From Verrucomicrobiaceae bacterium (GTDB lineage Bacteria > Verrucomicrobiota > Verrucomicrobiia > Verrucomicrobiales > Verrucomicrobiaceae): 64,000 bases of DNA. Below the pieces are notes generated by a model. The model was not told where the DNA came from. It made no database searches and was given only the letters and a program-made list of their open reading frames with translations. This document shows, one piece after another, positions 53,631-60,117 of this stretch. Numbering within the stretch: the stretch's first letter is position 1; every line of letters starts with the position of its first letter. The position numbers and the translations under genes were made by a program. Location of the stretch: contig CANNQP010000014.1 in the NCBI GenBank assembly GCA_947507875.1, positions 1 through 64,000 on the forward strand, read 5' to 3'.

Positions 53631-54722
53631 TCACGCCGTCTCGCCTTTCACCAGATCGGGCATTAGCCGAACAGGGGTCGTGCTTGTGCGACCAGTTTGA
53701 GCTAACTCAAGAACAAGTTTCGAAAGGCGTTTGGCAAACTTGGCTGGATCAGTGGTGTAACGAGTAATCCGCGGGACAAGATGTGCCAGGAAGGCATCAT
53801 CGTCTCGTGAAAGGATGGCAAAATCACGAGGCAACTGATGCTTCAAGCACAACAAATGACTGACCACTGTCAGTGTGTGTGTAGATCTTGCGACCAGAAA
53901 AGCCGTGGGTGCCGTACGCTGGCGTAGAAGTCGATCAAGCAGAGCAATCACCGCCTCTGGACTCTCCGAATGACGATGCACCGTTAGCATCGATGGTCTT
54001 GAAGATGCTTCTCGGAAGCCAAGTTCGCTCTCTGCATCACCGCCATGAGAGCCATTCGGTAGCAGGAGGGCGAGGTGATGGTGTCCTTTTTTCAAAAGAA
54101 GGTGGGCAGCATGACGGCACAGGGCTCGATAATCAATGTCCACCGAGGGCAAAGCTACATCTGCTGTAGAACTGCCCGCCAGCACGACAGGCAAATGCTG
54201 CTGGGCAAACCAGTGCTGCATCGCTACGGTTGAACGGAAAAGCACCCATCCTTTGGCAGGCAATCGCTGGCTGATTTTTTTCAGAGCTAAGCTTGGCCTA
54301 TTTTGATAGCATTCACTCGCGTGATGGATTTCCAAACGAAAGCCTGAAGCCACCAACAGTTCACGCAGCGCATCGACCCAAAAGAGCACAAAAGGTGGCA
54401 TCAATCGCGTCGCCACAGGAGTCAGCAAAACAATCAGCTTTTTATCCTCAGGTTCCGCCAATCGCTCCACTGGCTGAAGGACATGACGGCGTCTTTTTTT
54501 TACAGACGAGATGGTTCCCTCACGTTCCAATTCATTCAAAACGATACGAAGTGTTGGGCGGCTAATCCCCAGCTGAGCACAAAGTTTACGTTCTGATGGC
54601 AATTGTTCCAACCATTCGCCACGCAAAATAATCTGGCGTAAAAAGTCGGCACCATGGCGCACAAGAGAGGGACGAGGTGGAAGGCTCTGCATAATCGGAG
54701 ATGCGACGCGTGAATCAAACAT
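53631..54722 (-). CDS. GntR-type transcription regulator with LacI-like sensor domain
   Basis: A 363-residue regulator. An N-terminal GntR winged helix-turn-helix (residues about 20-75; LPSERKLCAQLGISRPTLRIVLNELEREGTI) is joined to a LacI/periplasmic-binding-like sensor (from KKLIVLLTPVATRL), with LPVVLAGSS and PSVDIDYRALCRHAAHLLLKKGHHHLALLLP as landmarks of that fold. This combination is known in sugar-responsive regulators. It is divergent from the RraA-sialidase-FAD oxidoreductase operon, with 67 bases between starts, so it likely controls that operon through a sugar-like effector. A start at 54692 is also possible; a dyad covers the 54722 start. Confidence 0.87.
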   Translation of the reverse strand: MFDSRVASPIMQSLPPRPSLVRHGADFLRQIILRGEWLEQLPSERKLCAQLGISRPTLRIVLNELEREGTISSVKKRRRHVLQPVERLAEPEDKKLIVLLTPVATRLMPPFVLFWVDALRELLVASGFRLEIHHASECYQNRPSLALKKISQRLPAKGWVLFRSTVAMQHWFAQQHLPVVLAGSSTADVALPSVDIDYRALCRHAAHLLLKKGHHHLALLLPNGSHGGDAESELGFREASSRPSMLTVHRHSESPEAVIALLDRLLRQRTAPTAFLVARSTHTLTVVSHLLCLKHQLPRDFAILSRDDDAFLAHLVPRITRYTTDPAKFAKRLSKLVLELAQTGRTSTTPVRLMPDLVKGETA

Positions 54723-54741
54723 GGTCAGCTGATTTGACCAT
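54721..54741. promoter_or_regulatory. Candidate operator of the divergent repressor
   Basis: ATGGTCA (54721-54727) and TGACCAT (54735-54741) form a perfect 7-bp inverted repeat with a 7-base spacer, overlapping the repressor's first codon and lying upstream of the RraA gene. Its place between divergent genes suits an autoregulatory site that also controls the operon. Confidence 0.45.
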
Positions 54742-54789
54742 CTAGAAATGCGCTCCGTTCGCGTTTGTGTGCCTAGTCTTTGCTAACTC

Positions 54790-55533
54790 ATGCTGACCCA
54801 CTCTGAACTCCTCCAACTCAAGCGCTGGAACACGCCCACGATCTACAATGGCTGGGAGCAGATCACCCGGCTCGATCCCGCTATTGATGCGTTCAACCTC
54901 GAAGAAACCCGCGACTTTATGCCGCAGATGGGACCCATGGTTGGCTACGCTGTTACCGTTGTCATCGAGCCAAGCAACAAAGCGCATCGAGAGGCTAACG
55001 CGAACGCTTGGCATGAATATCGACACTATGTCGCCAGCCTGGCAGGACCGAAGATTGTCTGCGTGCAGGATCTCGATAAACCGCGCGTCATCGGTTCGTT
55101 CTGGGGCGAGGTGAACAGCAACATGCATCGCGCTCTCGGCTGTGTGGGCACCATTGTCGATGGTGCGATTCGCGATGTCGATGAAATGACCAATGCTGGC
55201 TTCAAGGCGCTCGCTCGTCGTCTTTGTGTCGGTCATGCGTATGTGCATCCCGTGCGCTGGAACTGTGAGGTTGAGGTCTTTGGCCGCAAAATCGCCCCCG
55301 GTGATCTGATTCACGCCGACAAGCATGGTTTCATCGTGATCGAGCCGCAGGTGCAGCCTTTTGTTCTCGAAGCTGCACGCTTCATGGATGCCAATGAGTG
55401 CCAGACCGTCATCCCTGCTACCCGTGGGGCTGCTGGACTCAGCAGCGAGCAGGTGCTCGCCAACCTTACCGAAGCTGGAATGCAATTCAGTCATAACGCC
55501 CGCATGAAATTCCAGCGCGAAGGCGAGTGGTAA
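54790..55533 (+). CDS. RraA-family aldolase/decarboxylase-like protein
   Basis: A 247-residue protein of the RraA/HMG-aldolase fold. The catalytic core is seen as GSFWGEVNSN then ALGCVGTIVDGAIRDVDEM, with the conserved R-D, and PGDLIHADKHGFIVIE. Members cleave 4-hydroxy-4-methyl-2-oxoglutarate, decarboxylate oxaloacetate, or bind RNase E in enterobacteria; in Verrucomicrobiota they often sit in sugar-acid loci. The ATG at 54790 is the first gene of an operon with the sialidase-fold protein 20 bases later. The upstream TAGTCT at 54774-54779 may be a -10 element. Confidence 0.87.
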   Translation: MLTHSELLQLKRWNTPTIYNGWEQITRLDPAIDAFNLEETRDFMPQMGPMVGYAVTVVIEPSNKAHREANANAWHEYRHYVASLAGPKIVCVQDLDKPRVIGSFWGEVNSNMHRALGCVGTIVDGAIRDVDEMTNAGFKALARRLCVGHAYVHPVRWNCEVEVFGRKIAPGDLIHADKHGFIVIEPQVQPFVLEAARFMDANECQTVIPATRGAAGLSSEQVLANLTEAGMQFSHNARMKFQREGEW

Positions 55534-55553
55534 CTTCTTTCTCAACTCAACCT

Positions 55554-56744
55554 ATGAAACTCGCTCTTCTCCTCTCTTCCATCTTTGTTCTGCACGCGGT
55601 TCATGCTGCCGAGCCCTTTGTCGAAAAGCAGGACCTCTTCACCGTCGGTGACGATCCCGCCTACAACATCTACCACATCCCCGGCATCGTTGTGACGGCC
55701 AAAGGCACCGTGCTCGCCTGGTGTGAGGCACGCAAGGGCGGTGGCGATTGGTCGGACATCCGCATCCTGCTCCGCCGCAGCACCGATGACGGCAAAACCT
55801 GGAGCAAGCCGCAAAGCATCGCCGATGTGCCCGGACCGAAGCAGAAGAACCCCTTTGCTCTTCGCCTCAAAAACGTGGACACCACGCAGATCACCTACAA
55901 TAACCCGGTGCTCATTGCCGACAAGGATGGCATGGTGCACATGCTCTTCTGCCTCGAATACGAACGCGCCTTTTACCAGCGCAGCGAGGACGACGGCCTC
56001 TCCTGGTCCAAACCAGTCGAGATCGCTTCCACCTTCGACGCCTTCAAAAAAGACTACGCCTGGAAAGTGCTCGCCACCGGCCCGAATCACAGCATCCAGC
56101 TCAAAACCGGCCGCCTCGTCGTGCCTGTGTGGCTTTCCACTGGTGAAGGCGGCAATGCCCACCGACCCAGCGTCACCGCCACCATTTACAGCGATGATCA
56201 AGGCAAGACATGGAAGGCTGGCGACATCGCCGTGCCCTGCACCGACGAATGGATCAATCCAAACGAAACCGTCGTTGTCGAACTCAACGACGGTCGCGTC
56301 ATGCTCAACGTGCGCAGCGAATCCAAGGCCCATCGCCGCCTCATCACCACCAGTCCCGATGGGGCGACGAACTGGAGCACACCGAAGTTCGACGAAGCGC
56401 TGCTGGAGCCCATTTGCATGGCCGGCATCGTCCGCTACGACCACGCTGGCAAGCGTCTCATCCTCTTCTCCAACCCCCACAACCTCGACGGTGGTCGCGA
56501 AGGCAAACCCGAGCCCGGCAAGAGCCGCGCCCGCAAAAACGTCAGCGTCAAAATCAGCCGCGATGAAGGCCAGACGTGGCCCGTGAACAAACTCCTCGAA
56601 GACGGCCCCAGCATGTATTCCGACATCGCGGTCACTCAAAATGGCATCATCCTCTGCTTCTATGGCCGCGGCACCAAACCCGGCTTTGCTGGCTCCGGCT
56701 TGACGCTCGCCCGCTTCAATCTCGAATGGCTCGAACAACCATGA
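55554..56744 (+). CDS. Secreted sialidase-family (GH33-like) protein
   Basis: A 396-residue exported six-bladed propeller with a signal peptide (MKLALLLSSIFVLHAVHAA). Five Asp-box-like repeats are visible (STDDGKTW, SEDDGLSW, SDDQGKTW, SPDGATNW, SRDEGQTW). The active-site Glu region is NETVVVELNDGRVMLNVRSES, and the nucleophile Tyr region MYSDIAVTQNGI is kept. The first Arg of the triad, normally in (F/Y)RIP, is His here (YHIPGIV). The substrate may therefore not be a sialic acid. The gene lies 20 bases after RraA and its stop overlaps the FAD oxidoreductase start (ATGA, 56741-56744). The ATG at 55554 is preferred over one nine codons upstream. Confidence 0.88.
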   Translation: MKLALLLSSIFVLHAVHAAEPFVEKQDLFTVGDDPAYNIYHIPGIVVTAKGTVLAWCEARKGGGDWSDIRILLRRSTDDGKTWSKPQSIADVPGPKQKNPFALRLKNVDTTQITYNNPVLIADKDGMVHMLFCLEYERAFYQRSEDDGLSWSKPVEIASTFDAFKKDYAWKVLATGPNHSIQLKTGRLVVPVWLSTGEGGNAHRPSVTATIYSDDQGKTWKAGDIAVPCTDEWINPNETVVVELNDGRVMLNVRSESKAHRRLITTSPDGATNWSTPKFDEALLEPICMAGIVRYDHAGKRLILFSNPHNLDGGREGKPEPGKSRARKNVSVKISRDEGQTWPVNKLLEDGPSMYSDIAVTQNGIILCFYGRGTKPGFAGSGLTLARFNLEWLEQP

Positions 56745-58441
56745 AATCGTTCCTTTGCCTCCTTGTCGCCTCTTCCGCCTTCGCCGCAGTGCACGAGGCC
56801 GACGTGTGCGTCTTTGGAGGCACGTCGGGTGGTGTCAGCGCGGCCGTTCAGGTCGCGAGAATGGGCAAAACGGTCGTTTTAGCCGAGCCGGGCCGTCATC
56901 TCGGCGGCATGACGAGTGGCGGGCTGAGCGCGGTGGACATTGGTGATCCGCGCAGCGTCGGCGGCATCGCACGCGAGTATTTCACGCGGCTCGTCGCGGC
57001 CTATGGCAAGAAGCTGGAATGGGATCAGCCCTTCAAAAGCACCGGCGGCCCCGCGACTGGCGGTGCCTATGCCATCGAGCCGCATCAGGCGGAGCGTGTG
57101 TTTGATGAGATGGTCAAAGAAGCGGGCGTGAAAGTGCTGCGGAATGCCAGACTGGCTTCCGTGGAAAAAAGTGAGGCGGCTACTCCTGACCGCCCAAGTG
57201 CGGGCAAGAGTGCCCGCATCACCTCCATCACGTTCGAAAACGGCGACGTGATCCGCGCGAAGATGTTCATCGACACGACTTACGAAGGCGATTTGATGGC
57301 GAAGGCAGGCGTGAGCTTCACGCTCATGCGCGAAGGCAATGCGAAGTATGGCGAGACGCTCAACGGCATCCAATACGACGCAAAATACCGGCCGCGCAGC
57401 GATCACTTGCAGCCAGGCGCGAACGGTCGTGTGAAAGGCGGGCAAGGCGTGTGGGATCGCGATTTCCCACTCGATCCGTATGTCGTGCTCGGTTGCCCCG
57501 ACAGCGGCGTGCTGCCGCTGGTGGAGCTGGACGATGTCGGCAAGCCCGGCGATCCCGCGCCCGGCGTGCAGGCCTATTGCTACCGCCTTTGCCTCACCAC
57601 GAACAAGGCCAACAGTCTCCCCATCACGCCTCCAGCAGATTACGACCCGAAGACGTATGAGATCGTTGTTCGCTTCATGGAGGCGTGTTTGCAAAACGGT
57701 GACGACATGGATCTGCGCTGGTTTTCGAAGCACGATTCGCTGCCAAACGACAAGTGGGACTTCAACACGGCCACCTTCGGCGGCAACCTGCCCGGTGCTT
57801 CGCATGCGTGGCCGAATGCGAACTACGCCGAGCGAGAAAAGATCGCCAAGAAGCACGAGAACTACCACCGCGGTCTGCTGCACTTCCTTGCCACCGATCC
57901 ACGCGTGCCGAAAAAGGTGCGCGAGGACATGCAGCGCTTCGGTTTGCCCAAAGACGAGTTTCAGGACACCGGCGGCTGGCCGCATCAGCTCTACATCCGC
58001 GAGGCGCGGCGCATGGTGAGCGACCTCGTGCTCACGGAGCATCACACCTTCGGCAAAACCATCGCGCCGCAGTCCATTGGCCTCGGCAGCTACGGCACGG
58101 ACGTGCATGAGATCCGCCGCATCGTCAAAGACGGTGTCGTCATTCGCGAAGGCAAGCTCGCAGGCGGTCGCGGCGGTTTTGGGCCATATCAGATCGGCTA
58201 CGACGCCATCGTGCCGAAGAAGAGCGAGTGCACGAATCTGCTCGTCACCTTCGCTCTGAGCGCCAGTCACACCGCCTTTGCCAGCATTCGCATGGAGCCT
58301 GTCTTCATGATCACGAGTCAAAGTGCTGCTACTGCCGCCTGTCAGGCCATTGATGATGGCAAAGCCTTGCAGGAAGTCGATGCTGCAAAGATGCAGAGAC
58401 AGCTCGAAACGGACGGGCAGATTTTAAAATGGCAACCTTGA
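56741..58441 (+). CDS. Secreted FAD-dependent oxidoreductase
   Basis: A 566-residue exported flavoprotein with signal peptide MKSFLCLLVASSAFAA. The FAD motif is GGTSGG (26-31), with ARMGKTVVLAEP and HLGGMTSGGLSAVDIG following. Long stretches resemble the paralogue at 11183-13246, for example YEGDLMAKAGV, LFIREARRMVSD-like YIREARRMVSDLVLTE, and the final SASHTAFASIRMEPVFM. It lacks the paralogue's C-terminal beta domain. It is the third gene of the GntR-controlled operon, overlapping the sialidase-fold gene by four bases. It may oxidise the product released by that operon; this is inference. Confidence 0.88.
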   Translation: MKSFLCLLVASSAFAAVHEADVCVFGGTSGGVSAAVQVARMGKTVVLAEPGRHLGGMTSGGLSAVDIGDPRSVGGIAREYFTRLVAAYGKKLEWDQPFKSTGGPATGGAYAIEPHQAERVFDEMVKEAGVKVLRNARLASVEKSEAATPDRPSAGKSARITSITFENGDVIRAKMFIDTTYEGDLMAKAGVSFTLMREGNAKYGETLNGIQYDAKYRPRSDHLQPGANGRVKGGQGVWDRDFPLDPYVVLGCPDSGVLPLVELDDVGKPGDPAPGVQAYCYRLCLTTNKANSLPITPPADYDPKTYEIVVRFMEACLQNGDDMDLRWFSKHDSLPNDKWDFNTATFGGNLPGASHAWPNANYAEREKIAKKHENYHRGLLHFLATDPRVPKKVREDMQRFGLPKDEFQDTGGWPHQLYIREARRMVSDLVLTEHHTFGKTIAPQSIGLGSYGTDVHEIRRIVKDGVVIREGKLAGGRGGFGPYQIGYDAIVPKKSECTNLLVTFALSASHTAFASIRMEPVFMITSQSAATAACQAIDDGKALQEVDAAKMQRQLETDGQILKWQP

Positions 58442-58445
58442 GGAG

Positions 58446-60023
58446 TTAGCGTGATCGAGGCTGAGATACTGTCTTTTCGCGGAGGTAGAGGGCTGAAAAT
58501 TTGATTTGGGACCTATGCTTTCCTTCCAGCGTTAGGCGGAATCGAACCTGCTCAGGTAACTCGGATGCTTGAGGCCAGACCAAAGGAACGTGAAAACCAC
58601 TCTGCTTCACCAACAATGCTTTCGTGCCTGAGCATTGAGTAATGGGTCTTTCCTCTGAATCCAGAAGTTCCACCCGGATCCATGCTTCGGAATCAAGACC
58701 TTCGGCGTTGAGATAGAATTCAGGATTTTTCACCTTTTGTGCGCTGGTAACGAGTTGCGCTTGGGTTTGGGGCAACTGGTAGTCTCCAGGGCCTTCGTTG
58801 CTGTCGTCGAAGCTGAGATAGCCGAAGCGATCTCTTGGCAAAAGAGCAATACCGACACCGCCACGTGGGGTTTCCGGGCCGCCAGTGACGGTTGGATCCC
58901 AAGCCCCATAGTAGATGTAAGTGTTCTCTCCGATGTTCTGAAAACCTTGTCCCTGAAGCAAACCACCCTGATCCCAGCTGCCTTTGTCTCCATGCTTGAG
59001 GAAACACCACTCGGTTTTGGGCTCGTGAAAAAAAAGGCCGTCGTGGCTGATCACGAGCCCCAGATCGACACTGATGTCTTTCCATGTCGGGGCACCATGC
59101 CACTGACCATAAATGCCCAAAAGAACATGGCCCCGGTTCCAGACGCTGATGCCCTCGTGACACTGCTCACCTTCCAGACTGCGGCCGGGTCCCAGCCATT
59201 GCTCTTGGGTGATGCGAGTAAACGATACGGTGTTGGTTGGCTGCCATTCCATAAAATCATGGCTGCGATAAACACGACAGACCCTTCCTTGATGGTGATG
59301 GGTTCCAGGGAGGGCATTTTGTCCCATGATGAAATATTGCCCCTGCCATTGGTAGAGACCGCCACAGGGCTCAAAATGGAAACCAGGAATCAACAGATCA
59401 TTCGCGGAAAGTTCACCACGAGTAGGCTTGACTGGTTTTGAGGGTTGCCATCGAAAGCCATCTTGGCTGAACCATGTCAAAAGAGTGCCCAGTCTTCGGG
59501 TGTGCCGGTAGTAAACATGGGTTGTCATTTTGTATCGTCGATTCGGATCAGCCTCATCCTCATCTCGGATCACTTTGAGATTCACAAAGCCCCAGGCTTG
59601 ACCACCCATGTCGAGAAGGTTGTTGTTTTTGTTTCCCCGGTAATCAACCAAGCCAAGATGCGGTCGTGACCAATGCACACCATCGGTGCTTTCGGCATAC
59701 GCAGCTCTCCAGCGTGTCGATGGCTGACGATTTGGGGTGTCATCGTCGAAGGCGACATACCACATGCGGTATCTCTCTCCATCCCGAAGAATCGAACCAT
59801 AAAACTGAACCCCCTGCGCGTCCGGCGTTCCTGGTTGTCCTCTAGCAAGTATGGGATTGGCCTCATGTTTCCGAGGCTTCTGCATCACGAGCTTGAGGTT
59901 TTGGGTGAATGGGATCGCCTGTCGATCAAAGGCAAACAAGGTGGTGGCGGTGGTTTCATCGAAAAGCTCTTCCGCAGGAGCTTCGCAGAGCATCGTGATG
60001 AAAAGGAGGAGAGCTCTCTTCAT
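58446..60023 (-). CDS. Secreted glycosidase-like beta-propeller protein
   Basis: A 525-residue exported protein (signal peptide MKRALLLFITMLCEAPA). Repeated motifs such as GERYRMWYVAFDDD, AYAESTDGVHWSRP, WFSQDGFRWQP and VYRSHDFMEWQP resemble the five-bladed propellers of GH43/GH32-like proteins that are common in PVC genomes. A separate beta-sheet domain, with the VRFRLTLEGKH strand, ends the protein. No catalytic assignment is possible. The gene is convergent with the FAD oxidoreductase (four bases between stops) and lies 94 bases downstream of the heme protein on its strand. Confidence 0.72.
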   Translation of the reverse strand: MKRALLLFITMLCEAPAEELFDETTATTLFAFDRQAIPFTQNLKLVMQKPRKHEANPILARGQPGTPDAQGVQFYGSILRDGERYRMWYVAFDDDTPNRQPSTRWRAAYAESTDGVHWSRPHLGLVDYRGNKNNNLLDMGGQAWGFVNLKVIRDEDEADPNRRYKMTTHVYYRHTRRLGTLLTWFSQDGFRWQPSKPVKPTRGELSANDLLIPGFHFEPCGGLYQWQGQYFIMGQNALPGTHHHQGRVCRVYRSHDFMEWQPTNTVSFTRITQEQWLGPGRSLEGEQCHEGISVWNRGHVLLGIYGQWHGAPTWKDISVDLGLVISHDGLFFHEPKTEWCFLKHGDKGSWDQGGLLQGQGFQNIGENTYIYYGAWDPTVTGGPETPRGGVGIALLPRDRFGYLSFDDSNEGPGDYQLPQTQAQLVTSAQKVKNPEFYLNAEGLDSEAWIRVELLDSEERPITQCSGTKALLVKQSGFHVPLVWPQASELPEQVRFRLTLEGKHRSQIKFSALYLREKTVSQPRSR

Positions 60024-60048
60024 GAAGTTTGATTAGGCCTTTCTACTC

Positions 60049-60087
60049 AAAGGGCTTTTGCAGGATCTGCCTGCAAAAGCCCTTTTT
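60049..60087. terminator. Strong hairpin after the heme-protein gene
   Basis: AAAGGGCTTTTGCAGG (60049-60064) pairs perfectly with CCTGCAAAAGCCCTTT (60070-60085), with a five-base loop. It lies between the heme-protein stop (60118) and the glycosidase-like gene start (60023). T-runs after the stem are short on both strands, so it may be a terminator or a processing or attenuation structure. Confidence 0.55.
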
Positions 60088-60117
60088 GAGAAGGAGATCT
60101 TCTGTTCTTGCACGCCT

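Noticed and set aside
55542..58321. Long minus-strand frames (398 and 480 codons) opposite the sialidase-fold and FAD oxidoreductase genes
   Set aside because: The plus-strand genes have signal peptides, cofactor and Asp-box motifs. The antisense frames show only low-complexity Ala/Val/Asp sequence.
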